Assembly: GCF_000711885.1 (NCBI RefSeq) | Contig: NZ_JONK01000018.1 | Location: forward strand, 1-64,000 | Length of the DNA: 64,000 bases | Source: Chromobacterium haemolyticum DSM 19808 | Lineage (GTDB): Bacteria > Pseudomonadota > Gammaproteobacteria > Burkholderiales > Chromobacteriaceae | Reading direction: 5' to 3' | Part shown: piece after piece, positions 9,126-18,070 of the stretch | Layout of the letters: every line of letters starts with the position of its first letter | Numbering within the stretch: position 1 is the first letter of the stretch | Program-made: the position numbers and the translations under genes | The notes under the pieces: model-generated | What the model was told of the DNA's origin: nothing | Databases searched by the model: none | The model's input: the letters and a program-made list of their open reading frames with translations, nothing else

Positions 9126-9683
9126 ATGGAACCGGATTTGCGGGCGCCCAGCCGGCGCGATTTGTTCGCCGGCTTTTTCTCTATCGGGCTGACCGGTTTC
9201 GGCGGCGTATTGCCGCAGGCGCACCGGATGATGGTGTTGCGCCGCCGCTGGCTGAGCGAGGCCGACTTCGCTGTGGTGCTGGGCCTGGGCCAAGTGTTGC
9301 CGGGGCCCAATATCGTCAATGTCGCGGTGGCGGTGGGCAGCCGCTTCCACGGCGTGAGCGGAGCCTTGGCCTCCATCGCCGGTTTGTTGCTGGCGCCCAT
9401 GGTCATCGTACTGTTGTTGGCGTCCTTCTACGGCCATTACCGGCAGCTGCCGCTGGTGCAGAATGTGTTGCATGGTTTGGCTTCCGCCGCCGCCGGCCTG
9501 ATCGCGGCGATGGGGCTGCGCTTGCTGGCGCGCATTGAGCGCAAGCTGTGGTGCGTGCTGGTGGCGGCGTTGACCTTCTGTGCGCTAGGCGTCCTGCAAT
9601 TGCCCCTGCTGTGGTCGCTGGCGCTGTTGGCCCCCATTGCCATCGGGCTGGCCTGGCGAGACAGGCCGAAGGAGGACTCATGA
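9126..9683 (+). CDS. chromate transporter, N-terminal-type subunit (CHR family)
   Basis: A 185-residue membrane protein of the CHR family. Family signature FSIGLTGFGGVLPQAHRMMV is near the N-terminus, and LGLGQVLPGPNIVNVAVAVG is the conserved PGP segment. Several hydrophobic helices follow. Together with the next gene it forms a short-chain CHR pair, in which two half-size proteins replace one fused ChrA. The start at 9126 is chosen because AGAGAGGAAAGGG precedes it; an upstream Met at 9099 has no ribosome site. The pair overlaps by 4 bases and is surely co-transcribed. Whether it exports chromate or another anion is not known. Confidence 0.85.
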   Translation: MEPDLRAPSRRDLFAGFFSIGLTGFGGVLPQAHRMMVLRRRWLSEADFAVVLGLGQVLPGPNIVNVAVAVGSRFHGVSGALASIAGLLLAPMVIVLLLASFYGHYRQLPLVQNVLHGLASAAAGLIAAMGLRLLARIERKLWCVLVAALTFCALGVLQLPLLWSLALLAPIAIGLAWRDRPKEDS

Positions 9684-10195
9684 TTCTGCTGGTGCTGTTA
9701 TGGCAGTTCTCCCTGCTGTCGCTGGTGGCGGTGGGCGGCGCCAATGTGCTGATTCCCGAGTTGCAGCGGCTGGTCATGGAACAGGGCTGGATGAGCGGGC
9801 GGGAGTTCGCCGCGTTGTTCGCCATCGCGCAGGCCGCGCCCGGCCCCAATGTGCTGGTAGTCTGTCTGATCGGCTGGCAAGTGGCCGGGGTGCCGGGCGC
9901 ACTGGTCAGCATGGTGGGCATCTGCGGCCCGTCGTCGGTACTGAGTTTTTACGTGGCGCGCTGGTGGCAACGCTATCAGCAGGCGCCGTTGACCCGGGCG
10001 ATCCAGCGCGGGCTGGCGCCGCTGACCATAGGCCTGGTGGCCGCCAGCGCCTGTTTGTTAAGTCAGGCGGCCAATGCCAGCGTAGGCGCCTGGTTGTTGT
10101 GCGGCGCGGTGGCGCTAGCGGCGTGGCGCACTACGCTCAACCCCCTGTGGCTATTGTCGGCCGGCGCTTTGCTTGGCGGTTTGGGTCTGCTGTAG
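9680..10195 (+). CDS. chromate transporter, C-terminal-type subunit (CHR family)
   Basis: A 171-residue partner of the preceding gene. It repeats the CHR pattern: VAVGGANVLIPELQR, then FAIAQAAPGPNVLVVCLIGW, then hydrophobic helices. The ATG lies inside the stop of its partner (ATGA overlap) and GAAGGAGG is placed 5-6 bases before it, which fixes the start. The two proteins probably assemble as an antiparallel heterodimer, as inferred for other short-chain CHR pairs. Confidence 0.85.
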   Translation: MILLVLLWQFSLLSLVAVGGANVLIPELQRLVMEQGWMSGREFAALFAIAQAAPGPNVLVVCLIGWQVAGVPGALVSMVGICGPSSVLSFYVARWWQRYQQAPLTRAIQRGLAPLTIGLVAASACLLSQAANASVGAWLLCGAVALAAWRTTLNPLWLLSAGALLGGLGLL

Positions 10196-10203
10196 GATGG
10201 CGC

Positions 10204-10245
10204 TCAAAGTCTCGCTTTAGTTCGCGAGATTGTGAACAGGCTCTA
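10204..10245. repeat. interspersed 3'-flank repeat, copy B (end fragment)
   Basis: About 42 bp matching only one end of the repeat family: AAAGTCTCGC, a spacer, then TTCGCGAGATTGTGAACAGG, with an internal CTCGC/GCGAG inverted repeat. It starts 9 bases after the stop of the second chromate transporter gene. Confidence 0.6.
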
Positions 10246-10287
10246 CGCGGCGGCCATAATGAACAGGGTGTTCTCGGGAGGGCGCGC

Positions 10288-11133
10288 ATGATGCGAATCT
10301 TGATGCTGCTGCTGTGCGTTCTGGCGCTGCCGGCGCTGGGGCAAACTTTGTCGATCCGCTACGCGCTGGTGTCCGGAGAGCAAGACCCGCATCTGCCTTA
10401 TATGCAGGCCTTGCTGCAACTGGCGTGCAGTGAGGTCAAAATCAGTTGCGAACTGAGCAGCGCACTGGACATGAATCAGGGGAGGGCGCTGGAGCAGATG
10501 GCGCACGGCAATGCCAGCGTGGATCTTTTCTGGGGCATGAGCAGCCGCGAGCGCGAACAGAAGGCCCTGCCGGTGCGCATCCCTTTGTACAAGGGCTTGA
10601 TTGGCTGGCGCGTGCCGCTGGTATCGCAAAAGCGCGGCCGGTTGTTTGAGAAGGTCTTCACATTAGCGGATTTGAAGGCGTTGACCGCAGGTCAAGGGCA
10701 GGATTGGCCGGATACGCAGATTCTGCGCGACGCGGGCTTGCCGGTGGTGGCGAGCCCCCTGTATCTGCCGCTGTTCGCCATGTTGCGCCAGGGGCGCTTC
10801 GACTATTTTCCGCGCAGCGTGATCGAGGTGGGGCAGGAGCTGGAGTCAGACGTCGCCAAGGGCCTGACACTGGATCCTTTCATTGTGTTGCACTATCCGG
10901 CGGTCTTTTATTTCTTTGTGTCGCCGCGCCGGCCGGAGCTGGCCCGGGCTCTGACTCAGGGCCTGGAAGCCGCCGTTAAGGATGGTAGCTTCGACAAGTT
11001 GTTCATGCGCTTCAACGGGCCTCGCCTGCGGGCCTTGAACCTGGCGCAGCGGCGCATTATAGAACTGCCCAATCCCTTGTTGCCCAAGGAGACGCCGCTG
11101 AAGCGGAAGGAGCTGTGGTTCTATCCGCGTTGA
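10288..11133 (+). CDS. periplasmic solute-binding protein, SBP_bac_3-like
   Basis: A 281-residue secreted protein. Signal peptide: MMRILMLLLCVLALPALG, cleaved before QTLSIRYAL. The mature part shows YMQALLQLACSEVKISCELS, a polar central region with FTLADLKAL and LRDAGLPVV, then FDYFPRSVIEVGQEL and a C-terminal LARALTQGLEAAVKDGSFDKLF, typical of family 3 binding proteins. Two Cys in the first lobe may form a disulfide. There are no transporter partners nearby. CGGGAGGGCGCGC before the ATG gives a fair ribosome site. The reading frame is open far upstream, but that stretch overlaps the chromate genes and is not translated. Confidence 0.75.
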   Translation: MMRILMLLLCVLALPALGQTLSIRYALVSGEQDPHLPYMQALLQLACSEVKISCELSSALDMNQGRALEQMAHGNASVDLFWGMSSREREQKALPVRIPLYKGLIGWRVPLVSQKRGRLFEKVFTLADLKALTAGQGQDWPDTQILRDAGLPVVASPLYLPLFAMLRQGRFDYFPRSVIEVGQELESDVAKGLTLDPFIVLHYPAVFYFFVSPRRPELARALTQGLEAAVKDGSFDKLFMRFNGPRLRALNLAQRRIIELPNPLLPKETPLKRKELWFYPR

Positions 11134-11801
11134 GTGTCCAGCGGCAGCAGATCGGTAAAGACAAAGCCGTCCCGCTCCACCGTTTCGCCCACTGCATGCG
11201 GCACCGGTCGCAGGAACATCGGGCCGTCCCAGGCGAAGGAGTGGAACTCGCCGTATTCGCCGCAAGGGTCGGCATCCGGCGGCAGCGCGTCCAGCAAAGC
11301 CTGGCCAAACTCGCTGCCGGCCAGGCCGCGCGGCAGCTTGCGCGGGTCCAGGCAGGTCAGCCTGGCTTTGAGCCCGCCGCGCAGCATGGTTTGCGCCAGT
11401 TCCGCGGTGGACAGGCCCCATAACGGGAATAGCGGCGCAATGCCGCTGCCGGCCAGGCTCTGCTCTCGGTAGACGCGCACATCTTCCAGAAATAGATCGC
11501 CAAAGGCCATATGGCTGACGCCGTCGGCGCGGCAGGCGCTGACAAAGTCCGCCATCCGGCTGGCGTAGTCCTCGTTGCTGCAAGGGTAGGGGATGCTTAC
11601 CTGGCGCAGCGGCAAGCCCAGCGCCGCCGCCTGCGCCTGCAGCAGCTCCACCCGCACCGCGTGCATGGCCACGCGCTGGAAAGCCTGGTTGACGGTGGTG
11701 AACAGTCCGACGACTTCAACGTCGGGATCCCGGCGCAGCACATGCAGCGCCCAAGCGCTGTCCTTGCCGCTGCTCCAGGACAAGAGAACGGTTTTCTTCA
11801 T
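11121..11801 (-). CDS. PP-loop ATP-binding protein of the DUF71/diphthine-ammonia-ligase-like family
   Basis: A 226-residue adenine nucleotide alpha-hydrolase. The PP-loop is [12 protein letters not shown] (residues about 8-19), and the family motif GEYGEFHSF lies near the C-terminus, together with [11 protein letters not shown]. In eukaryotes and archaea such proteins amidate diphthine; bacteria lack diphthamide, so the bacterial substrate is unknown. The Met at 11801 is chosen because the family N-terminus ([14 protein letters not shown]) begins there. The gene converges on the solute-binding protein, their 3' ends overlapping by 13 bases, and is divergent from hemE. Confidence 0.85.
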   Translation of the reverse strand: MKKTVLLSWSSGKDSAWALHVLRRDPDVEVVGLFTTVNQAFQRVAMHAVRVELLQAQAAALGLPLRQVSIPYPCSNEDYASRMADFVSACRADGVSHMAFGDLFLEDVRVYREQSLAGSGIAPLFPLWGLSTAELAQTMLRGGLKARLTCLDPRKLPRGLAGSEFGQALLDALPPDADPCGEYGEFHSFAWDGPMFLRPVPHAVGETVERDGFVFTDLLPLDTQRG

Positions 11802-11865
11802 GGCGCACAGCTTAGCCGCGCGGAGGCCAGCCGCCAAGCGGGGGGACTGGGCCGGGGGACTCGGG

Positions 11866-11871
11866 TATAAT
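11866..11871 (+). promoter_or_regulatory. -10 element of hemE promoter
   Basis: TATAAT 40 bases before the hemE start codon. I see no convincing -35 hexamer at proper distance. Confidence 0.45.
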
Positions 11872-11910
11872 GACGGTCTATTTTTTTCGCCTCTCAGGAC
11901 TGATTGCCGC

Positions 11911-12978
11911 ATGACCCAGCTCAAGAACGATACCTTCCTGCGCGCGCTGCTTGGCCAGCCCGTCGAATACACCCCGATCTGGATGATGCGCCAGGCCGGC
12001 CGCTATTTGCCGGAGTACCGCGCCACTCGCAGCCGAGCCGGCAGTTTCATGGGGTTATGCACCAGTCCCGACTATGCCACCGAGGTGACGTTGCAGCCGC
12101 TGGAGCGTTTCCCGCTGGACGCCGCCATCCTGTTTTCCGACATCCTGACCGTGCCGGACGCCATGGGCCTGGGCCTGTACTTCGCGGAAGGCGAGGGGCC
12201 TAAGTTCGAGCGTCCGCTGCGCGACGAGGCCGCCATCCGCGCGCTGACGGTGCCGGCGCTGGACAAGCTGGGCTACGTCTTCGACGCGGTGTCCAGCATC
12301 CGCAAGGCGCTGGATGGCCGCGTGCCGCTGATCGGCTTCTCCGGCAGCCCGTTCACCTTGGCCTGCTACATGATAGAGGGCGGAGGCTCCGACGATTTCC
12401 GTCACGTTAAAGCCATGCTTTACAGCCGCCCTGAGTTGCTGCATCACATCCTGGATGTGAACGCCCGCACCGTGATCGATTACCTGAACGCACAGATCGA
12501 CGCCGGCGCGCAGGCGGTGCAGATCTTCGACACCTGGGGCGGCGCGCTGACCCAGGCGGCCTATCGCGAGTTCTCGCTGGCCTATATGCGTCAAATTGTC
12601 GCCGGCCTGAAGCGCGAGGCCGACGGCCGCCGCGTGCCGGTGATCGTGTTCACCAAGGGCGGCGGCCAGTGGCTGGAGGAAATCGCGGCCATCGGCGCCG
12701 ACTGCGTGGGGTTGGACTGGACCACGGACCTGGGCGCCGCGCGCGCGCGGGTGGGCGGCAAGGTGGCCTTGCAGGGCAACTTCGACCCCAACGCCTTGTT
12801 CGCGGAGCCGGCCGCCATTGAGCGCGAAGTGGCCCGCATCCTGGCCAGCTACGGAGCCGGCAGCGGCCATGTATTCAACCTGGGTCACGGCATCTCGCAA
12901 CACGTCAAGCCGGAGCACGCAGGAGCCTTGGTGGAGGCGGTGCATCGTTTGTCCCGTCCCTACCACTCCGCGGGCTGA
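11911..12978 (+). CDS. hemE: uroporphyrinogen decarboxylase
   Basis: Converts uroporphyrinogen III to coproporphyrinogen III in haem synthesis. The 355-residue protein is the standard length. Active-site region [16 protein letters not shown] is at residues 22-37, followed by [14 protein letters not shown] (catalytic Asp), [13 protein letters not shown] and [13 protein letters not shown] near the end. The start at [10 protein letters not shown] fits the family; the frame is open far upstream but overlaps the divergent neighbour. Confidence 0.96.
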   Translation: MTQLKNDTFLRALLGQPVEYTPIWMMRQAGRYLPEYRATRSRAGSFMGLCTSPDYATEVTLQPLERFPLDAAILFSDILTVPDAMGLGLYFAEGEGPKFERPLRDEAAIRALTVPALDKLGYVFDAVSSIRKALDGRVPLIGFSGSPFTLACYMIEGGGSDDFRHVKAMLYSRPELLHHILDVNARTVIDYLNAQIDAGAQAVQIFDTWGGALTQAAYREFSLAYMRQIVAGLKREADGRRVPVIVFTKGGGQWLEEIAAIGADCVGLDWTTDLGAARARVGGKVALQGNFDPNALFAEPAAIEREVARILASYGAGSGHVFNLGHGISQHVKPEHAGALVEAVHRLSRPYHSAG

Positions 12979-13207
12979 TCAACCGGTTTTAAGTTCAATG
13001 GCATGTTTCTGTCGGTCCGACGGAATCCCCTTTGACGAATGCACCAAGTTGGCGCTGGCCGGCGGGCATTAAAGCCGGCTTTATCAGTGTCTAAATCCGG
13101 TATCAAGTTGTTGTTAGCGGGGCCTGCGGAAAAGGATTTGTTTTTTCAACAGAAAACTTAACTTTTCCCTTGGGGCCTTTCGCGCGTCGTCAGGGTATCC
13201 TAACTTG

Positions 13208-13245
13208 TCCGGCCAAGGACTCTCCTCTGGCCGGATTGTATTTTT
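13208..13245 (+). terminator. rho-independent terminator-like hairpin
   Basis: An 8-bp perfect stem TCCGGCCA/TGGCCGGA with a 12-base loop is followed by TTGTATTTTT. It lies 230 bases after hemE, so it could be a second hemE terminator or end a short unannotated transcript. Confidence 0.6.
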
Positions 13246-13297
13246 ACACTGAGATGAATAAGGATATTGACAAGGCGAACCATAGTTGTTCTCTGAG

Positions 13298-13495
13298 TTA
13301 TGCACATTTGCTAGTCAGAGTTCGGGCCCTTGTCAAGCCGATTGCTCATGTTTTTTTGATCAATTTAAGTCTTTGAAAATAAAGAGAAAAATAATTGATT
13401 AATTTTTGCGCAATCTAACGGAAACGCTGATCTGAGGCCGTTTCAACCTCGGACCGGCAGCTTGTTCACAAAGTTATCCACAGCATCTGTGCACA
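13298..13495. promoter_or_regulatory. cluster of DnaA-box-like sites with AT-rich segment
   Basis: TTATGCACA (13298-13306), TTGTTCACA (13462-13470), TTATCCACA (13474-13482, the perfect consensus) and CTGTGCACA (13487-13495). An AT-rich run at 13352-13415 lies between the first and the rest. It could serve DnaA-dependent control of priA or a replication-initiation site. Confidence 0.5.
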
Positions 13496-13545
13496 GAGGC
13501 CGCAAAGCCTTGTCACAACAGCATTTGTCTTCGGGGGCGCACCGG

Positions 13546-15720
13546 ATGGGGCAGCAAAGCATCGTACAAGTGGCCGTGGATGTGCCGCTGCCAGGTACGT
13601 TCAGTTACCTGACCCAGTTGTCTGTCATGGCCGGGCAAAGAGTAGCGGTTTCCTTTGGGCCCCGCCGGCTGTGTGGCGTGGTTGTCACGGACATACCTCA
13701 ACAGGGTATCGATCCCGCCAAGCTCAAGCCGGTGGAGTCGGTTCTGTCCGGGCTGCCCCCGCTGCCGGAAGACTTTATGTCCCTGGTGCGCTTCGCCGCG
13801 GATTATTACCATCATCCCTTGGGACAGGCGCTGTTCACCGCTCTGCCCACCGGGCTGCGGGAGCCCCGCGACATCGTTTTGCCGGATGAGCGCCCGTACG
13901 CGCTGACGCCGCAAGGCGAGGCGGAGGCGCCGCCGGCTCGCCAGCGCGCGCGGCTGGCGCTGTGGCAGGCTTTGCAGGACGGGGCATTGACGCTGGCCGC
14001 GGCCAAGGCGGTGACGCCGCAGGCCGGCAAGGTGTTGGCGGATTGGCTGGTGGACAACAAGGTCCGCCGCGTGGAGCCGGAGCCCGTTCCTTTGCGAGTG
14101 GCGGGCAGCCCTGAGCTGAACGAAGAGCAGCAAGCCGCGCTGGACGCTTTGCGCGGCCAAGCCGGATACCAGCCCTGGCTGCTGCACGGCATTACCGGCA
14201 GCGGCAAGACCGAAGTTTATCTGCGGCTGATCGCCGATCATCTGGCCACCGGCCGCCAAGTGTTGGTGCTGGTGCCGGAAATCAACCTGACCCCGCAGTT
14301 GATCACGCGCTTCACCCAACGCTTTCCGGACAGCCGCATCGCGGTGCAGCACAGCCATCTGGCCGACGGCGAGCGCCTGAGGGGCTGGCTGGACGGCTGG
14401 CAGGGGCGAGCCGACGTGATGATAGGCACCCGCTTGTCGGTATTTACCCCGCTGCCGCGCCTGGGGCTGATCGTGGTGGACGAAGAGCACGACGGCTCAT
14501 TCAAGCAACAGGACGGTTTGCGCTACCATGCGCGCGATCTGGCGATCTGGCGCGCGCGCCAGGCTGGCGTGCCCATTCTGCTGGGGTCGGCCACCCCCAG
14601 CCTGGAGACCGTGGCCAATGTCGAGGCTGGCCGCTATCGTCGCCTGTCGCTGAGCCGGCGGGCGCACGGCGCGGCGCGGTTGCCGGATGTGAGACTGGTC
14701 GACGTGAGGCGGCAAAAACTGGCGGAAGGCTTGTCCGAGCCAGTGATTCAGGCGTTACGCCAGCGCCTGGCGCGCGGCGAGATGAGCTTGGTGTTCATCA
14801 ACCGCCGTGGCTTCGCGCCGGTGGTGGCCTGCACCGATTGCGGCTGGACCAGCGGCTGCCCGCGCTGTTCCGCCAAGCTTGTGGTGCACTTGTTGGAGCG
14901 CAAGCTGCGTTGCCACCATTGCGGTTGGGAAGAGGCGGTGCCGCGCGCCTGCCCGGATTGCGGCAATCCCGACATCAAACCGCTGGGGGAGGGCACACAG
15001 CGGCTGGAGTCCGCGCTGACGCGTTTGTTTCCCGAGGCGCGCATCCTGCGCATAGACCGCGACACCACCAGCCGCAAGGAGGCGTGGGACGAGATCTATC
15101 GCAAGGTCCATGCCGGCGAGGTGGACATGCTGGTGGGCACCCAGATGCTGGCCAAGGGCCACGACTTTGGCACTTTGTCGCTGGTGGTGGCGCTGGGCGC
15201 GGACGGCGGCTTGTATTCCGCGGATTTCCGTGCTTCCGAACGGCTGTTCGCGCAACTGATGCAAGTGGCGGGCCGGGCTGGCCGCGCCGAGGCCGCCGGC
15301 GAGGTGCTGATCCAGACCCAGTGGCCGGATCATGAGCTATACCAAGCGCTGACGCGTCACGATTTCGACGGCTATGCCAAGGCCCTGTTGGACGAGCGAC
15401 GCATCGCCGGCTTTCCGCCCTGCGCCTACCAGGCGCTGCTGCGCGCCGACAGCCCCAGCCTGGAATTGGCCACCGCCTTTCTGGCCGAGGTGCGGCGGCT
15501 GGCCGAGCCGCTGGCCGAGCAGGTGTTGATCGCCGGCCCGGCGCCGGCGCTGATGGCGCGATTGGCCAATCGCGAACGCGCACAGCTGGTGCTGGAGTCG
15601 CCGCAACGGCAGGCGCTGCACGGATTTTTGAATCAATTGCTGCCGCAGGTGGAAGCGGCGGCCAAACGCCATGGACGCGGCCTGCGCTGGTCGCTGGACG
15701 TGGATCCACAAGACATGTGA
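13546..15720 (+). CDS. priA: primosomal protein N', replication restart helicase
   Basis: Recognises stalled forks and reloads the replisome. The 724-residue protein shows the 3'-end-binding N-terminal domain (VDVPLPGTFSYL, FAADYYHHPLGQALF), Walker A GITGSGKTEVYL near 215, Walker B VVDEEHDGSFKQQDG near 312, and a zinc-binding region with Cys pairs (CTDCGW, CPRC, CHHCGW, CPDCG, about residues 430-475). The Met at 13546 is used, since the family N-terminus begins right after it; a TTG further upstream lies within the DnaA-box cluster. Confidence 0.95.
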   Translation: MGQQSIVQVAVDVPLPGTFSYLTQLSVMAGQRVAVSFGPRRLCGVVVTDIPQQGIDPAKLKPVESVLSGLPPLPEDFMSLVRFAADYYHHPLGQALFTALPTGLREPRDIVLPDERPYALTPQGEAEAPPARQRARLALWQALQDGALTLAAAKAVTPQAGKVLADWLVDNKVRRVEPEPVPLRVAGSPELNEEQQAALDALRGQAGYQPWLLHGITGSGKTEVYLRLIADHLATGRQVLVLVPEINLTPQLITRFTQRFPDSRIAVQHSHLADGERLRGWLDGWQGRADVMIGTRLSVFTPLPRLGLIVVDEEHDGSFKQQDGLRYHARDLAIWRARQAGVPILLGSATPSLETVANVEAGRYRRLSLSRRAHGAARLPDVRLVDVRRQKLAEGLSEPVIQALRQRLARGEMSLVFINRRGFAPVVACTDCGWTSGCPRCSAKLVVHLLERKLRCHHCGWEEAVPRACPDCGNPDIKPLGEGTQRLESALTRLFPEARILRIDRDTTSRKEAWDEIYRKVHAGEVDMLVGTQMLAKGHDFGTLSLVVALGADGGLYSADFRASERLFAQLMQVAGRAGRAEAAGEVLIQTQWPDHELYQALTRHDFDGYAKALLDERRIAGFPPCAYQALLRADSPSLELATAFLAEVRRLAEPLAEQVLIAGPAPALMARLANRERAQLVLESPQRQALHGFLNQLLPQVEAAAKRHGRGLRWSLDVDPQDM

Positions 15721-15727
15721 TCGCCCA

Positions 15728-17116
15728 ATGAAAGCAATGAAGAAACAAATCCTGATGGCGGCTTGTCTGCTGTTGCCGGCGTTGCCGGCCCGCGCGTTGG
15801 ACCTGCACGGCCTCAAGCCGGAGGAAGTGGCCGTCTGGGCCGCGCCGGTGGAAAGCGGCAAGGAGCTGGCCGGCCATCGCGCGGACAGCGCGGTCAATCC
15901 GGCCTCCACCATGAAGCTGATCACTAGTTGGAGCGCGCTGAACCTGCTCAAGCCCGGCTACCGCTGGCACACCGGGCTGTGGTCCGCCGCGCCGGTGCGC
16001 GACGGCGCGCTGCAAGGCGATCTTTACTGGCTGGGCGCCGGCGATCCGCGTTTCAACAACGATAGCCTGCTTAATCTGCTATACGGTCTGCGGCTGCGTG
16101 GCGTGCAACGGATAGACGGCAAGCTGGTGTTGGACAAGAGCGCGTTCAAGGGCGTGTCCAGCGCTCACGACTTCGACGAAGACGCCGGCCGCGCCTTCAC
16201 CGTGGAGCCGGACAGCCACCTGACCAACCTGAAAGTGGCTTGGCTCAACTTTTACGTCGACGCCGGCGGCGCGCGCGTGGCGCTGGACCCGCCGTTGGCA
16301 GGCGTCAGCGTCAACGCCAAGCTTCAGGCCGGCGGTCAGGGCGGCCCGAATGACTGTTCCGATGTGCGCCGCTACGTCAGCATCGCCAACGACATGCGTT
16401 CCGTCACGGTCAGCGGTACTTTGCCGCCCAGCTGCGACGGCGTCAAAACCTTCGTCAACGTGCTGGACCACGACGCTTTCGCCAGCCAGGACTTCGCTGC
16501 CCTATGGCAGGCGCTGGGCGGAGCCGGACCCAAGGGTGCGGGGTTGGGGCGGGTGCCGGCCGGCGCGCGCGAACTAGCCGGCCACGACTCGCAGCCGCTG
16601 ACCGTGGCGATCAGCGACATCAACAAATACAGCAACAACACCATGGCGCGCACCCTGTTCCTGACCTTGGGCAAGGAGGGCGGCGGTGAGGATACCCGCG
16701 CCAACGCCGAGCACGCAGTGCGGCGCCTACTGGCGGCCAACGGCATTTCCGATGAAACGCTGGTGTTGGAAAACGGTTCCGGCCTGTCGCGCCGCGAGCG
16801 GGTGAGCGCGCGGCTGATGGGGCGGGTGCTGCTCAACGCCGCGCGCGGGCCCTACGCCAGCGAATTCCTGGCCAGCCTGCCCATCGCCGGCGAGGACGGC
16901 ACCTTGCGCAAGCGCTTCGCCGAGCAAGGCCCGCGGCTGCGGATGAAGACCGGCACCTTGAAGGACGTGAAGGCTCTGGCCGGCTACTGGCTGGGCGCGG
17001 ACGGCCGCCGGCTGGCGCTGGTGGTGATCGTCAACAGCCCGCGCGCGCCGGAGATGGGCAAGGCGATGGACCAGATCGTCGCCGATCTGATCGACCGCTT
17101 CGAGGCCTCCAAGTAA
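15728..17116 (+). CDS. dacB: D-alanyl-D-alanine carboxypeptidase/endopeptidase (PBP4 type)
   Basis: A periplasmic low-molecular-weight penicillin-binding protein that trims peptidoglycan peptides. The 462 residues include a signal peptide (MKAMKKQILMAACLLLPALPARA), SxxK motif PASTMK (Ser60, Lys63), SxN motif SNN (302-304) and KTG box MKTGTLKD (near 406). A long insert follows the SxxK box, as in class C enzymes. It starts 7 bases after the priA stop and is probably co-transcribed. A second in-frame Met three residues later is also possible. Confidence 0.93.
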   Translation: MKAMKKQILMAACLLLPALPARALDLHGLKPEEVAVWAAPVESGKELAGHRADSAVNPASTMKLITSWSALNLLKPGYRWHTGLWSAAPVRDGALQGDLYWLGAGDPRFNNDSLLNLLYGLRLRGVQRIDGKLVLDKSAFKGVSSAHDFDEDAGRAFTVEPDSHLTNLKVAWLNFYVDAGGARVALDPPLAGVSVNAKLQAGGQGGPNDCSDVRRYVSIANDMRSVTVSGTLPPSCDGVKTFVNVLDHDAFASQDFAALWQALGGAGPKGAGLGRVPAGARELAGHDSQPLTVAISDINKYSNNTMARTLFLTLGKEGGGEDTRANAEHAVRRLLAANGISDETLVLENGSGLSRRERVSARLMGRVLLNAARGPYASEFLASLPIAGEDGTLRKRFAEQGPRLRMKTGTLKDVKALAGYWLGADGRRLALVVIVNSPRAPEMGKAMDQIVADLIDRFEASK

Positions 17117-17156
17117 GAACATGGCGGATTGACGGTTTCGGCGCGCGCGGCGGCGG

Positions 17157-17162
17157 TATAAT
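17157..17162 (+). promoter_or_regulatory. -10 element upstream of grxC
   Basis: TATAAT 52 bases before the grxC start. A TTGACG lies upstream at 17129-17134, but the 22-base spacing is too long for a standard sigma-70 promoter. Confidence 0.4.
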
Positions 17163-17214
17163 ATCGGGCTTTGCGCGCTCCTTGCCGGAGCGCCCGATTT
17201 CGCGAAAGCCATCG

Positions 17215-17472
17215 ATGAAACCCGTAACCATGTATACCACCGCGGTGTGCCCCTACTGCATCCGCGCCAAGCAAATCCTCGCCGCCAAAGGCGTGGCCGA
17301 CATCAAGGAAATCCGCATTGATCTGGACCCGGTCGAGCGCGACAAGATGATGGATCTGACCGGCCGCCGCACCGTGCCGCAGATCTTCATCGGCGACACC
17401 CATGTCGGCGGCTGCGACGACCTGGTGGCGTTGAACCAGGCCGGCAAGTTGGAGCTGCTGCTGGGCGATTGA
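17215..17472 (+). CDS. grxC: glutaredoxin 3
   Basis: A glutathione-dependent dithiol oxidoreductase of 85 residues. The active site CPYC is at about residues 11-14, the cis-Pro loop is TVPQIFI, and GGCDDLVAL binds glutathione. All are standard for GrxC. It opens a cluster with secB, an SH3 protein and gpsA. Confidence 0.95.
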   Translation: MKPVTMYTTAVCPYCIRAKQILAAKGVADIKEIRIDLDPVERDKMMDLTGRRTVPQIFIGDTHVGGCDDLVALNQAGKLELLLGD

Positions 17473-17604
17473 GCCGTTTTGCCCGCGATCAAAGCCCTCG
17501 TTTGCGGGCGGTTGGCCCTGAACCGCTTTCGTGCGATGATGCAGGCCTGTTTTAACCATTCCCAAACCGGCCGCTTGCGAGCGGCCTCCGTGTGAGACAA
17601 AGAG

Positions 17605-18057
17605 ATGAGCGAACAACAAGAGCTGCAGCCGGCGTTTTCCATCGAGAAAATCTATGTGAAGGACATGTCCCTGGAAGTGCCTAACGCGCCGCAGGTATTC
17701 CTGGAGCAAGAACAGCCGGAAATTGACATGCAGCTGGCCAGCGAAGGCAAGCAGCTGGACGACGGTTTCTACGAAGTGACCCTGACCGTGACCGTAACCG
17801 CCAAGCTGCCGGAAAAAACCATGTTCCTGTGCGAAGTGGGTCAGTCCGGCATCTTCCAGATCCGCAACGTGCCGGCCGAAGACATCGATCCCATCCTGGG
17901 CGTGGCTTGCCCCAACATCCTGTTCCCGTACGCGCGCGAAGCCGTGTCCAGCGTGGTGAACCGCGCGGGCTTCCCGCCGGTGCTGTTGTCCCCGATCAAC
18001 TTCGAAGCCCTGTACATGCAGCAACGCGCGCAACAGGCCGAAGCCGGCAACGCCTGA
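17605..18057 (+). CDS. secB: protein-export chaperone SecB
   Basis: A tetrameric cytoplasmic chaperone that keeps preproteins unfolded and hands them to SecA. The 150-residue protein is standard length, with the typical [19 protein letters not shown] start, the conserved [11 protein letters not shown] segment and [12 protein letters not shown] near the end. The stretch GAGACAAAGAGATG upstream holds a weak ribosome site. Confidence 0.96.
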   Translation: MSEQQELQPAFSIEKIYVKDMSLEVPNAPQVFLEQEQPEIDMQLASEGKQLDDGFYEVTLTVTVTAKLPEKTMFLCEVGQSGIFQIRNVPAEDIDPILGVACPNILFPYAREAVSSVVNRAGFPPVLLSPINFEALYMQQRAQQAEAGNA

Positions 18058-18070
18058 GGCGACGCAATCA

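Larger units (their letters stand above)
12979..13545. other. 567-bp hemE-priA intergenic region
   Basis: No supported gene. It contains a possible hemE terminator (GCCGGC-N9-AGCCGGCTTTA at 13058-13082), a hairpin TCCGGCCA...TGGCCGGA with following T run (13208-13245), an AT-rich stretch (about 13352-13415), and DnaA-box-like sites reported separately. Confidence 0.6.

Noticed and set aside
9637-10287. Upstream extension of the solute-binding protein frame
   Set aside because: Overlaps the chromate transporter gene in another frame; the signal peptide begins at 10288.
17129-17162. Full sigma-70 promoter for grxC
   Set aside because: TTGACG and TATAAT are 22 bases apart, too far; only the -10 is listed.
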